This document shows, one piece after another, positions 1-9,400 of a DNA stretch of 64,000 nucleotides. Position 1 is the stretch's first letter. The number at the start of each line of letters is the position of its first letter. The position numbers were made by a program, and so were the translations under genes. The notes beneath the pieces were generated by a model that saw nothing but the letters and a program-made list of their open reading frames with translations, searched no databases and was not told the DNA's origin. Source of the stretch: Asanoa sp040654855 (GTDB taxonomy: Bacteria; Actinomycetota; Actinomycetes; Mycobacteriales; Micromonosporaceae); contig NZ_JBFAIU010000002.1 in assembly GCF_040654855.1 (NCBI RefSeq), positions 22,191-86,190 on the forward strand. The letters are read 5' to 3'.

Positions 1-587
1 TCGGCCCGCTCGACGTCGAACCCGACGAGATACCACCGTCGTCCCCAGTTGACCAGCCGGTACGGTTCCACCTCGCGCCGGCTCTCGGAGCCGTCGTGGC
101 TTCGGTAGCCGAATCGCAAGCGCTCGTGGTCCCGGCAGGCTGCGGCGAGGACACTCAGCCTGTCCGCGTCCACCCGCGGCCCCAGGTCGTCCCGCGGCAC
201 CACGACGGCGTACCGCTTGAGGGCGTCAACGCGACGCTGGAGTCGCGCCGGTAGCACCTGCTCCAGCTTGGCCAGCGCGCGCAACGAGGTCTCCTCGACC
301 CCGGTGATCGTGCCGCCGGCGGCAGTGCGCAGCCCGATCGCCACCGCGACCGCTTCCTCGTCGTCGAGCAGCAGTGGCGGCAGCGTGGCCCCGGCGCCGA
401 GTCGGTAGCCGCCCACCGCGCCCCGGCTGCCGTGCACCGGATAGCCGAGGTTCCGCAGGCGGTCCACGTCGTTGCGAACGGTCCGGGTGCTGACCGACAG
501 CCGTTCGGCCAGTTCGGCGCCGGTCCACTCGCGGGGTGTCTGGAGTAGCGAGAGCAGGCGCAGCAGCCGCGCCGCGGTTTCCAACAT
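1..587 (-). CDS. WYL-domain HTH transcriptional regulator (3' end outside window)
   Basis: A YafY/PafC-type regulator read from position 587 leftwards; about 195 residues are present and the C-terminus runs off the window. Residues 1-60 form an HTH_11-type winged helix (LSVSTRTVRNDVDRLRNLG is the recognition region). A linker rich in acidic residues follows (LLLDDEEAVAVAIGLR, the usual WYL-protein signature), and the start of the WYL domain is seen at FGYRSHDGSESRREVEPYRL. Family members bind DNA and sense small ligands or nucleic acid through the WYL fold. It is divergent from the epoxide hydrolase 57 bp away, so it probably controls that gene. Start ATG at 587 follows directly from the conserved ETAARLLRLLSLL opening. 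Confidence 0.88.
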   Translation of the reverse strand, partial: MLETAARLLRLLSLLQTPREWTGAELAERLSVSTRTVRNDVDRLRNLGYPVHGSRGAVGGYRLGAGATLPPLLLDDEEAVAVAIGLRTAAGGTITGVEETSLRALAKLEQVLPARLQRRVDALKRYAVVVPRDDLGPRVDADRLSVLAAACRDHERLRFGYRSHDGSESRREVEPYRLVNWGRRWYLVGFDVERA

Positions 588-602
588 TCTTCGCAGTATG
601 CC

Positions 603-632
603 AGTTTATTAGGAACGGGCCTTGCCTAATTT
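603..632. promoter_or_regulatory. Divergent promoter region with a small inverted repeat
   Basis: The 57 bp between the WYL regulator and the epoxide hydrolase is locally AT-richer than its surroundings and contains the arms TTAGG and CCTAA separated by 11 bp. Placement between two divergent starts fits an operator for the WYL protein. The arms are short, so this is a weak call. Confidence 0.3.
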
Positions 633-644
633 CCTCCTACGCTG

Positions 645-1835
645 ATGACCATGACGAACGACAGCACGATCGCACCGTTCCGGATCGACATCCCCCAGGC
701 CGAGCTCGACGATCTCCAGCAGCGGCTGGCCCGCACTCGGTGGGCGGAGGAACTGCCCGCGGACGAGTCGGCGCCGGCTGGTCCGGTGCCGCCCGGTTGG
801 GAGTACGGCGTCCCGGTGGGCTACGTGAGGCAGCTGGTCGAGCGGTGGCGGACCGGGTACGACTGGCGGGCCTGGGAGGCGAGGCTGAACGCGTACCCGC
901 AGTTCACCACCGAGATCGACGGCCAGAACATCCACTTCCTGCACGTGCGGTCGCCGGAGCCGGACGCGACGCCGCTGATACTGACCCACGGTTGGCCGAC
1001 CTCGGTGGTCGAGTGGCTGGATGTGATCGGCCCGCTCACCGAGCCACGAACGCACGGCGGCGACCCGGCGGACGCGTTCCACCTGGTCATTCCGTCGGTG
1101 CCGGGTTTCGGCTTCTCCGGGTCGACCCGGGAGCGCGGCTGGGACCGGTACCGGGTGGCCCGGGCCTGGGCCGAGCTGATGCAGCGGCTCGGCTACGACC
1201 GGTACGGCGCGGCCGGCAACGACGGCGGATCGCTGATCTCGCCCGAGGTGGGCCGGGTCGATCCTGAGCACGTCTGCGGCGTGCACGTGACACAGGTCTT
1301 CTCGTTCCCGTCGGGCGACCCCGCCGAACTGGCCGGCCTCTCCGAGGAGGAGCGCGGCAAGCTCGCGTTCGCCGAGTGGTTCACCCAGAACCGGGGCGCG
1401 TACGACAAGCTCCAGTCCACCGAGCCGCAGAATCTGGCGCACGCTCTAGCCGACTCCCCGGCCGGCCTGCTGGGCTGGAACGCGCAGCTGCTCGGCGCTT
1501 CGCTCGACCCGGATTACGTGCTCACGAACGTGATGATCTACTGGCTGACCAACACAGCCGCCTCAGCCGCCCGGTTCTACTACGAGGACGCGGCGGCGGC
1601 CCCCGTACAGCAGAAGTCGAACGGCCGGGGCACCACCGTGCCGAAACCGACCACCGTGCCCCTCGGCCTGGCCAACTTCGCCTGGGATTACCAGTCGATC
1701 CGGACGTTCGCCGACCGCGACCACGAAAACATCGTCTCCTGGAGCGTCTACGACCGGGGCAGCCACTTCGCCGCCCACGACGCGCCCGATCTGCTCGTCC
1801 ACGACATCCAGCAGTTCTTCCGCAAGGTTCGCTGA
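645..1835 (+). CDS. Epoxide hydrolase (EHN + alpha/beta-hydrolase)
   Basis: 396 residues, the usual length of microsomal-type epoxide hydrolases. Residues about 5-110 are the N-terminal EHN domain (PFRIDIPQAELDDLQQRLA; W-E motif). Then comes the hydrolase core with the oxyanion motif HGWP near residue 110, nucleophile Asp193 in GNDGGS, and a C-terminal catalytic His in GSHFAAHDAPDLL. The family opens epoxides to diols through an Asp ester intermediate; xenobiotic or terpenoid epoxides are typical substrates. The start could be ATG 645 or ATG 651; both sit just after the short divergent promoter. The natural substrate cannot be read from the sequence. Confidence 0.9.
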   Translation: MTMTNDSTIAPFRIDIPQAELDDLQQRLARTRWAEELPADESAPAGPVPPGWEYGVPVGYVRQLVERWRTGYDWRAWEARLNAYPQFTTEIDGQNIHFLHVRSPEPDATPLILTHGWPTSVVEWLDVIGPLTEPRTHGGDPADAFHLVIPSVPGFGFSGSTRERGWDRYRVARAWAELMQRLGYDRYGAAGNDGGSLISPEVGRVDPEHVCGVHVTQVFSFPSGDPAELAGLSEEERGKLAFAEWFTQNRGAYDKLQSTEPQNLAHALADSPAGLLGWNAQLLGASLDPDYVLTNVMIYWLTNTAASAARFYYEDAAAAPVQQKSNGRGTTVPKPTTVPLGLANFAWDYQSIRTFADRDHENIVSWSVYDRGSHFAAHDAPDLLVHDIQQFFRKVR

Positions 1836-1898
1836 TCCGCCGCCGGTTGTAGGCGGACCCCATCAGACCCCCCAGTCTTCACACGAAGGGAAACCCTC

Positions 1899-2741
1899 AT
1901 GTATCTCGTCATTGGTGCCACGGCTCAGTTCGGACGTCAGGCAGTAGAAGAGCTGGTCGCCGCGGGTGCGCCGGTACGGGCGCTGACCCGTACCCCGGAA
2001 CAAGCCGGGCTCCCGGCGGAAGTCGACGTCGTCCAGGGCGATCTGACCAAGCCCGAGACGCTGCCAGCGGCGCTGGCCGGCGTCGAAGCCGCCTTCCTGG
2101 TTCTGCAGTACGGGATGGATGTCGCTCCGCTACTGGCGGCCGCGGGGCGGGCCGGGGTGCGGCGGCTGGTGTTCCTGTCCTCGGGGGCGATCGTCCCGGG
2201 CGCCGAGCGGCAGCCCGACGTAATCGCCCAGTACCACCGCGACGTCGAGCAGGCCATCGAGGCATCTGGGATCGAGTGGACGTTCCTGCGGCTACTCTTC
2301 CCCGCCATCAACTCGTTGACGTTCGCGATGCAGCTCCAGGGCGGTGACGTCATTCGCGCGCCGTACGCCGAAGCCGCGTTCAGCGCCGCGCACGAGAGGG
2401 ACGTCGCCGAGGTGGCCGCGCGGATCCTGACCGGCGGCGGGCACGCGGGGCGGGCCTACGACCTGACCGGCCCCGAGTCGCTGACCCAGGCGCAGCAGGT
2501 CCGCATCCTCGGCGAGACGTTGGGGCGCCCGCTCACCGTCGAGGACCTCGACCCGGAGCCCGTGCTGGAGCAGATGAGCCTGTTCATGGACCCCGAGTTC
2601 CTGGCGGCGCTGTTCGGTCTCATGGCGCAGGCGGTCGGCAGGCCCGCGCCGGTCAACGACGTCATCGAGCAGATCACCGGGCACCCCGCGCGTACCTACG
2701 CTCAGTGGGCCGCGGATCACCGGGCCGACTTCGGCGGCTGA
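1899..2741 (+). CDS. NmrA-like NAD(P)-binding reductase
   Basis: 280 residues of atypical SDR/NmrA type. The N-terminal glycine motif is YLVIGATAQFGR, with an Ala replacing the usual second Gly; LTRTPEQA after strand 2 suits NADP binding; and VFLSSGAIVPG is the following core strand. Homologues act as quinone/azo reductases or as NADP sensors. A clear ribosome site (GAAGGGAA) lies ahead of ATG 1899. It is 63 bp downstream of the epoxide hydrolase on the same strand and is probably co-transcribed. No Tyr-X3-Lys catalytic pair is obvious, so reductase activity is uncertain. Confidence 0.85.
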   Translation: MYLVIGATAQFGRQAVEELVAAGAPVRALTRTPEQAGLPAEVDVVQGDLTKPETLPAALAGVEAAFLVLQYGMDVAPLLAAAGRAGVRRLVFLSSGAIVPGAERQPDVIAQYHRDVEQAIEASGIEWTFLRLLFPAINSLTFAMQLQGGDVIRAPYAEAAFSAAHERDVAEVAARILTGGGHAGRAYDLTGPESLTQAQQVRILGETLGRPLTVEDLDPEPVLEQMSLFMDPEFLAALFGLMAQAVGRPAPVNDVIEQITGHPARTYAQWAADHRADFGG

Positions 2742-2798
2742 TCGACGAGGCAGGGGCGGCATCCGCCGCCCCTGCCATACGATGGAAAGGACGGCACG

Positions 2799-3944
2799 GT
2801 GGCACAGGTGCTGCGGCGACGGGAGCTGGGGCGAGCCCTGCTGGCCCGTCAGATGCTGCTGGAACGGGCCGACGCGACCGCCGAGGAGGCGGTCACCCGG
2901 CTGGTCGGCATGCAGGCGCAGGCGCCCTACGCGCCCTACTTCGGGCTCTGGAGCAGATTGCGGAAGTTCGGCACTGCCGACCTGACGGACGCGCTGACCA
3001 AGCGCCGCCTGGTGCGGGTCGCGCTGATGCGCAGCACCGTCCACCTGGTCACCACGGCGGACTACCGCTCGTTGCGGCCATGGGCGCAGCCCGCGCTCGA
3101 CCGTGAGCTGGACACCGCGTTCAAGACGATCCTGACCGGTCTGGACCGTGCGGCCGTGGCGGAGTCGGGCCGGGCACTGCTCGGCGCACGACACCTCACC
3201 CCCAAGGAACTCGGCGCGGCGCTGCACGAGCGGTGGCCCGATCGCGAGCCCCGCGCACTCGCCACCGTGGTGCGGAACCTGGTACCGCTGGTGCAGGTGC
3301 CGCCACGCGCCGTCTGGGGCGTCGGCGGCACCACCCGGTACGCGACGGCGGCCTGCTGGACCGGAGCCGAGCCCGCCTCCGCCGCCGACTCCGAACACAT
3401 CGTGCTGCGCTACCTCGCCGCGTTCGGCCCGGCGTCGGTCGCCGACGTGCAGACGTGGGCCGGCCGAACCCGGCTGCGGCCCGTCCTGGAGAGGCTGCGG
3501 CCACGGCTGGCGGTCTTCCGCGACGAGCACGGGGTGGAGCTGTTCGACCTCCCGGATGCGCCACGCCCCGACGCCGACGCCCGCGCGCCGGTTCGCTTCC
3601 TGCCCGAATACGACAACCTCCTGGCCTCCCATACCGACCGCACCCGCGTGATCTCAGAGGAGGCCCGCAAACGGGTCATGACGCGCAACGGGATGCGCGC
3701 CACCTTCCTCGTGGACGGGCAGGTGACGGGCGCCTGGAAGCTCCATCCAGGCAAGGCGTCAGCGACTCTGGAGATCGACCCGTTCCGGCCGCTGACCGCC
3801 ATCGAGCGCGCCGAGATCGAGGCCGAAGGCGCCCGGCTGCTGGAGTTCGCCGTGCCCGGCGCCGCCCACGACCTCCGCGACGGCACGGCCCCGTCCGTCG
3901 GCTCCGAGGACAAGGTGACCGGCGAGGAAACCGGTCAGCAGTGA
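2799..3944 (+). CDS. Winged helix DNA-binding domain protein (HTH_42, AlkZ/YcaQ-like superfamily)
   Basis: 381 residues matching the HTH_42 family of actinobacteria: RLVGMQAQAPYAPYFGLWSR near residue 40, LMRSTVHLVTTADY near 75, and the RFLPEYDNLLASH and FLVDGQVTGAWK motifs in the C-terminal half. Relatives include AlkZ/YcaQ DNA glycosylases that unhook cross-links; the glycosylase QxQ/QxD catalytic motif can be placed at the MQAQAP segment, but activity in this subgroup is unproven. The GTG start at 2799 is chosen because GGAAAGG lies 8 bases upstream. It follows the NmrA gene by 57 bp. Confidence 0.82.
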   Translation: MAQVLRRRELGRALLARQMLLERADATAEEAVTRLVGMQAQAPYAPYFGLWSRLRKFGTADLTDALTKRRLVRVALMRSTVHLVTTADYRSLRPWAQPALDRELDTAFKTILTGLDRAAVAESGRALLGARHLTPKELGAALHERWPDREPRALATVVRNLVPLVQVPPRAVWGVGGTTRYATAACWTGAEPASAADSEHIVLRYLAAFGPASVADVQTWAGRTRLRPVLERLRPRLAVFRDEHGVELFDLPDAPRPDADARAPVRFLPEYDNLLASHTDRTRVISEEARKRVMTRNGMRATFLVDGQVTGAWKLHPGKASATLEIDPFRPLTAIERAEIEAEGARLLEFAVPGAAHDLRDGTAPSVGSEDKVTGEETGQQ

Positions 3945-4389
3945 TCGAACCGTGCTCATGCGCGCCTTCCACCGACGCCCGCTCATAGCCGAGCGGGCTG
4001 CGCCGCTGGCAATTTCCTCACCGTCCGTACGTCCGTCGGAGTCTCCCGCTGGTGCGTATGGACACACGCCCTGCCGACGCGGCGATGCCTCGGGTCGCCA
4101 AAGGTCACTGCTCCCGCGCAAGTCGAAGCGGACCGCACCGCTCCAGCCCCTGAACGCGCCGGTCAGCCAAGATCACGTGCGCACATCTGCCGCTGGTCGG
4201 GCGTTCGCGCTAGGCCGGGCCGTCAGTAGCGATCGACCGGGCGTGAGCAGGAACGCTGTGGACGTGCGCAGGTTCGAGCCCCACCTGGACTCCACTTTCA
4301 CGACCCGAAACGCGCCCCCCAGACGCGCCGGGGCACAGGCCCTGAGCTGGGCGGATAACCGTCGAGGCGCAGGGTGATCTCGAAGGCGG
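3945..4389. other. Intergenic region without a convincing gene
   Basis: About 445 bp after the HTH_42 gene. Open frames here have no domain signature and mixed codon positions. Around 4271-4295 there is a GGTTCGAGCC core reminiscent of a tRNA T-loop, but the flanking bases do not pair. Confidence 0.5.
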
Positions 4390-4719
4390 GATACAGGCCA
4401 CAACTGCGCACCGTCTGGGCGGTTGTCCCTGGTCGCGGACGTGTACGTGGGCGATTGACTGCGCAGAAGGGGGTTGCTGGGGTGGGCAGCCAGTGTGGGA
4501 CCTGCGCAGGTGGCCGGCGTGAGGTGCGTGCACCGCCGAGAACCCGCAGAACATCCCAAACAGATGATCAACGCGGGGCGAGATCGCAAGCGAACAACGC
4601 ATTGCGTTGACATCCAGGTAGAACAGGGAGCGCCCGACCACATTGGTCTGGGCCAGACATATCGTGGGGTCGGGGTGCCAGAGCCGCACAACCCGGTCGT
4701 CGCCGGCGGTGGCGAGTCA
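4390..4719 (-). pseudogene. Decayed WD40-repeat protein fragment
   Basis: On the minus strand the segment ending at 4716 reads LATAGDDRVVRLWHPD, a near-perfect WD40 repeat D-strand (GDD-x-VRLW), immediately preceded by an in-frame TGA. About 280 bp further on, 4397-4439 reads SATRDNRPDGAQLW, a second eroded repeat. The material between and after is frame-broken. WD40 beta-propeller repeats are common in actinobacterial WD40/kinase scaffold genes. No start codon, continuous frame or complete propeller remains, so this is a relic. Confidence 0.45.
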
Positions 4720-4745
4720 CGCGCTGCCGCGCGCCCCGGTCGGGG

Positions 4746-4853
4746 TTGAGCGTCAAGGATGGCCTTGGCCACACCGGTGGTGCCTACTACTGGCAGCTGA
4801 TGGTGGCCGCGGTCGCCTGCATCGTGTTGAACATCCTCCGCCGACACAGCTGA
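4746..4853 (+). pseudogene. C-terminal tail of an unidentified membrane protein
   Basis: A 36-codon frame ending in TGA at 4853 reads GLGHTGGAYYWQLMVAAVACIVLNILRR in part: a single hydrophobic helix followed by a basic cytoplasmic end, typical of the last segment of a multispanning protein. There is no start codon or ribosome site and the upstream frame belongs to the WD40 relic, so it looks like the 3' remnant of a lost gene. Family not recognised. Confidence 0.3.
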
Positions 4854-4868
4854 CCACTATCAGACCCG

Positions 4869-5270
4869 CTAGAAAGCGCCGGCGCCGGCCTCGGCGACGG
4901 TCTGATCCTGCTCGCCCGTACCGCCGCTGACCCCGACCCCACCGACAACCAGGCCGTCGCGCCGCAGCGGGATGCCGCCGGCGAAGATCATCACTCGGCC
5001 TTGGTTGCTCGCATGGATGCCGTAGAACTGTTGCCCCGGCTGCGCGTTGGTGGCCAGCGCCTCGGTCGGGATGTCGAAGGCGCGGGCCGTCCAGGCCTTG
5101 TTGACGCTGATGTCGACGCTGCCGATCCAGGCGCCGTCCATCCGGACGTGCGCGACCAGGTTGCCGCCGCCGTCGACCACGGCGATGTTCATCGGCTGGC
5201 CTATCTCGGCGGCCCGCGCCTCGGCGGCGGCGATGACCCGGCGGGCGTCGGACAGGTTGACGGTCGCCAT
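4869..5270 (-). CDS. GlcG/HbpS-like heme-binding family protein
   Basis: 133 residues of the GlcG/HbpS family. Signatures: LSDARRVIAAAEARA at the N-terminus, NIAVVDGGGNLVAHVRMDGAWIGS in the middle, NKAWTARAF, and the glycine-rich C-terminus GGIPLRRDGLVVGGVGVSGG. Members are small octameric proteins; HbpS of Streptomyces binds heme and iron, while others sit beside glycolate or diol metabolism genes. AAGGAGG precedes ATG 5270 at good spacing. No signal peptide is visible, so it is probably cytoplasmic. It stands alone between relics and a large operon reading the same way. Confidence 0.85.
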   Translation of the reverse strand: MATVNLSDARRVIAAAEARAAEIGQPMNIAVVDGGGNLVAHVRMDGAWIGSVDISVNKAWTARAFDIPTEALATNAQPGQQFYGIHASNQGRVMIFAGGIPLRRDGLVVGGVGVSGGTGEQDQTVAEAGAGAF

Positions 5271-5715
5271 GATTGCCTCCTTGCTGTTGGCGGACGGCGG
5301 CAGATCTGCGGGTACGGCGACGCCAGACCTGGCCGGGCTCTGCCGAGGTGCCCGCGTAGGTTCGAGCCGCAGATCGCCGTCGAGGTGATCTTGGCGAGCA
5401 CGTCCGGGGCCTCAGCGGTGTCACCGCCCCTGGTAGACGACTGCCTTCACGCTCCCTCCTCGCCGCACTCCGGTGCGCTCACCGCATTTCCTGGCGACGA
5501 CGTTATGCGGGCGGTCTCCGCGGCGTGGCGAAACGAGGAGATCCGCGGCGCGATCAGGACCAGCGCAGCGTGCCGCTCGCAAGAACGGCGCACGCGTAGG
5601 CCCTGCCGCCGGCTAACGATGAGCAAGCCGCGGCGACCCTGGGCCGTACGCTTGCTGTCAGCTCTGCTTGAACAGAGTTCCGCCGCCAAGCTGATCTCTG
5701 AGAAGTCCGGGGTTT
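5271..5715. other. Intergenic region, no gene seen
   Basis: About 450 bp. The short open frames on both strands lack ribosome sites and recognisable domains. The right end holds the terminator-like hairpin of the adjacent minus-strand operon. Confidence 0.5.
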
Positions 5716-5735
5716 GAGGCAGAGCCCCAGGGCTC
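5716..5735 (-). terminator. Hairpin at the end of the GH38 operon
   Basis: Read on the minus strand, GAGCCC-TG-GGGCTC is a 6-bp stem overlapping the stop codon, and an alternative pairing TGGGGC/GCCTCA follows. No U-tract is present, as is usual in high-GC actinomycetes. It lies exactly at the end of the minus-strand operon. Confidence 0.35.
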
Positions 5736-6429
5736 AATGCCGGTGGGTGTGGTCAGGTTGCGACGGGTCGGCAGGGTGTTCCGCGCCAGGGCCGCGCTGG
5801 ACCCGGTCGCGTACCTGGACGTCGAGCCACCGCGCGAACGTCGCCGCGCGGGCAGCGGCAAGCAGCAGTGCGGCGACGTCGGTGCCGGAAGCCTCGGCGA
5901 TGTCGACGACCTCCAGCACGTCGCGACCCGACGTGACGACCGCGCCGCGCGGTGCCGCGAAGACCAGCGATCCGAGCACCTCGGTACGCCGCACCCGGTA
6001 CGGCCGGCCCGCGTTGACCGGGCGGCCGGCGCGGATGTGCCGGACCACCCGGACCTCCTCGCCGGCCAGCTCCGGATTGGCCGCGCGGTAGGCGTCCACC
6101 TCGCCGGCGGAGACCGTCACGTCGGCCGTCACCGCGGCGAAGACGGCCGCCGCGTGTGGCGACTGGGCCAGCGCGGCCGCCGCGATGGTGCCCACCGAAA
6201 CGCGGTCGGTGTCGGGCAGCGGGCCCGAGTCCGGAAGCCCCCGCCGCGCGGCCTCGTGGGCCAGCAGAGCCCGCACCGCCAGCACCTGAACCACCCAGCG
6301 CCGCAGCTGCCGGCCCTCGGTGGTGTCCGGCGTCGGCAGCACGTGCCCGCCAGGACCGCCGTAGAGGCGGCGCAGCTCCGCCGACACCTCGTCCGGGTCG
6401 AGCGGCTCCCCGTCGATCCACGCGAGCAT
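5734..6429 (-). CDS. Conserved hypothetical protein, parvulin/PPIase-like core, coupled to GH38
   Basis: 231 residues starting at ATG 6429, which shares its A with the TGA of the alpha-mannosidase (TGATG), so the two are translationally coupled. The N-terminus (MLAWIDGEPLDPDEV) and middle (VTVSAGEVDAYRAANPEL, then EEVRVVRHI) resemble the substrate-binding arm and first strand of SurA/PpiC-type prolyl isomerases. The C-terminus ends in a conserved-looking His-rich tail (QPDHTHRH). No signal peptide is seen, so a cytoplasmic role is expected. Homologues beside mannosidase genes are, to my memory, annotated only as hypothetical. The folding-helper idea is inference. Confidence 0.75.
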   Translation of the reverse strand: MLAWIDGEPLDPDEVSAELRRLYGGPGGHVLPTPDTTEGRQLRRWVVQVLAVRALLAHEAARRGLPDSGPLPDTDRVSVGTIAAAALAQSPHAAAVFAAVTADVTVSAGEVDAYRAANPELAGEEVRVVRHIRAGRPVNAGRPYRVRRTEVLGSLVFAAPRGAVVTSGRDVLEVVDIAEASGTDVAALLLAAARAATFARWLDVQVRDRVQRGPGAEHPADPSQPDHTHRH

Positions 6430-9400
6430 CACGGACCGACCACCAACCGCACCGGGGCCGTGTAGGCGACCCGGCCGAACCACATCACCTTCGCCAGCGC
6501 CCACCAGGCGCCCGGGCCGGCGTCGGGCGGCACGGTCACCGCGATCTCGACGCACGCCTGGCCGCCCGCCTCGACCGCGAATCCCTGGGTGTGCGGCGCG
6601 AGCATCTCCCAGGTGCCCCACGGGCCGATGACCTGCACCTCGCCGTGCACGGCGTGGCCCGCCGGGTTGGCCAGCCGCAGTGTGATCGTCGCCCGCTGGC
6701 CGGGACGCATCCGGAGATCGTCGACGTCGAGGTCGGCGGAGAGCGCCGGGCCCGGGTCGCCGAGCGGGAGGACGTCTTCGACGGTGCTGCCGGCGTGGTC
6801 CAACCGGGCCGTGACCACGCCGGCGGCCGCGTCCGGGCCCGCGACGAGGTCGACGGTGAAGGAGGTCCAGCCGCGGGGAGAGAGCCGCACCGGACGCTCG
6901 ACCGGGTCGGCCGTCCAACCGGCGGGGGCGTCGATCCACACCGTCCCGTCAAAGGCGGTTTCCGTGAGGTCGCTGGCCACCGTCACCAAGACCGACCGGT
7001 CGTCGCGGGGGTGCAGGTGGACGCTTACCGGCTGGTTGCCCATTGGCGCCGGACCCTTGTTGTGTAGCCAGTAGCGGGTGAACACCGGCTGCACCGGCTC
7101 GGTCCGCGGGCCGATCTCGACGGAGGACGCCCGAGCCGGCGCGCGCAGCAGCCACGTTCCGATCTCGAACGGCCCGAGAGCGTCGGGGTCACCGGACCGT
7201 GGGCGCTCCACAACGTCGGCGCGGCCGGCGACCGATAGGCCGGGACCGTCCAGCCAGAGCGTGGCGGGTCGGCCGTGCGGCTCGTAGACGCGGGCTGTCA
7301 CACCTGTGTGAGGCGCGCCCGGGCGGCCGGACGCGAGCGGGTCACCGGTGGCCTTCAGCGCGGTGAGCACCGCACCCGGCGACACGCTCAGCAGCGCCGT
7401 GTCGGCTGCCAGCGGCCCGGGATGCGCAGCGGCGACCAGGGCGACGAGCGGATGGTTGTAGTCGTGGGCCTGCGTGGTGATTCCGCCGTCGCGCCAGTCG
7501 CCGTCCGAGGCGACCAGTGAATACTCGAACGAATGCGTCCAGTGCTGGAGCGCGAACGCCGAACCGTCCGGTGCCGTCCGGCGCGGCGGGTCGATCCACA
7601 CTCCGGTCGGCCAGCCGGTGCACGACCGCAGCAGCGACAGGTGCAGCCCGCCGTCGGCGGTGACGGCGAAACCGGGTATGCCGCGGTTGAGAACCGCGAC
7701 GGTCCGGTCCGCGTACGGCTCCGGCGACCACGGGCCGGCCGGCTGAGCCACCGGAACCACGGCGTCGGCCAGGTCGGCAACCAGCGCGGCCACCGCAGCC
7801 GCGTCATCATCGGCGGACGCGACCAGCAGGACGGGTAGGTCGCGCAGGCCGGTGAGATCCGCACTGGGTTGCCAGACCTCGGCCAGCGGCCGCGAAGCGG
7901 GCAGCCACATGCGGACGGTGCCGGTAGCGGCGAGTTGCCGGGTGTACTCGGCCTCGTAGGCCGGGCCGGCGGCGGCGAGCACCTCGGCGGTGAAAGCGTT
8001 GCGCCCCGGGCCACCGACGGCGATCCGCACGTCGGGCAGGTTCGAGTCGACCTCCGAACGGCCGTATCGCGGTGTGTGGGCAGTGGTGCACGTGGCGGTT
8101 ACGCCGGCGCGCACCAGCGCCACGGCGATCGACCGCCCATGAGCAGGCGGCTCGGTGACGATGACCTCGGCCACGCCGATGGCCCGGTGCCCGACGGCGT
8201 CGCCGTCGGCGGAGGTCAGCGTGACCCGGGCCGTGGTCCCCGAGCCGAACCAGCGGTAGGCGGGGTTGTCGAGGGTCCACGGATGCCGCGCGCTGTCGAC
8301 GTCGGGATGTGCGAACCCTCGCGCGACCACCGCGTTGGCCACCTCAGAGAGCGGCAGCCCGCCGGGAACACCGACCGGCCAGCGCAGCCGCACGAGGTGG
8401 TCGCTGCCCGTGAAATCGATCCGAGTCGAGCAGTCCACCCTGGACAGCCCATGCCACAGTGTCAGCGTCTGCGTGAAACGGGCCGGGCCGACCGACCCGG
8501 TCACGACGACGCGCTCGCCGAGCGGACTGTGTTCGACCCGCACCGTCTCGGCCGGGTGCTCGCCGGACGCCGTCATCGGGCCGCCGGTCGGCAACAGGTG
8601 CCACGGTCCCTCGTGGAACTCGGGGTGTTCGGCGTACTCGTCGTACACCAGGATCTCGTTGCCCACCCGCCCCGGCCGCAGCAGGTCGCGACCGGTGGCC
8701 AGCTCGGTGAGCGAGGCGACCGTCCCACCGCGCGCCGGGTCGACGGTGAGCCGATAGGCAAAGTTGGCGATGACGTGCCCGGACGCGGCGACCCAGCGCG
8801 GCTCCGCCGCGGACGGTGCCGGCAGCAGCCGGTAGCCACGGTGGCCGAGCGACGGCACGTCCCGTGCGAGGAAGGTCAACCGGTCACCGGAGCGCACCAC
8901 AGGCACGGGCGAGCCGGCTGTGTCCACGATTCGCGTCGCCGGAGGCGCCGCAACGCTGACGATGTCGGTGCGCGACCACGACGACGGGTTGAAGACCAGC
9001 ACGGCAGAACCAGGACCGGTGGTGTCGACCTGGTCGCCGAGGTGCGCGAGCGCGCCGCGGTGCACGGTCCGCGCCAGGTCGTGCGCCTCCCGCCAGCCGG
9101 CCAGTAGATCGAGGTAGACCTGGTCGGACTCGGTACCGGTGATCGCGTCGTGGTGCGCGCCGTAGATGAGCAACCGCCAGGCCCGGTCGAGCGCCTCGAC
9201 CGGATAGCGCGCGCGCCCGTGCAAGGCAGCCAGCGTGGCCCACTTCTCCGCGTCGACAACCAGGTTCTCGACGACCCGCTGGGCCTGCTTGGTGTCGATA
9301 TAGGACACGTCCTTGCCGGTGTAGATCGGATTCATGTCGCGGGTCTGCGGGCTGAGCGAGGTCAGCTCGGCGCGGACCGCGGCGAAGAAGTCCCGAGGGA

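Noticed and set aside
4271..4295. tRNA-like 3' end (GGTTCGAGCC core)
   Set aside because: The five bases on each side do not pair as a T-stem and no anticodon arm or acceptor lies upstream.
5447..5737. 96-codon minus-strand frame in the gap after the GlcG-like gene
   Set aside because: Amino-acid content is unlike a protein domain and it overlaps the GH38 operon terminator.
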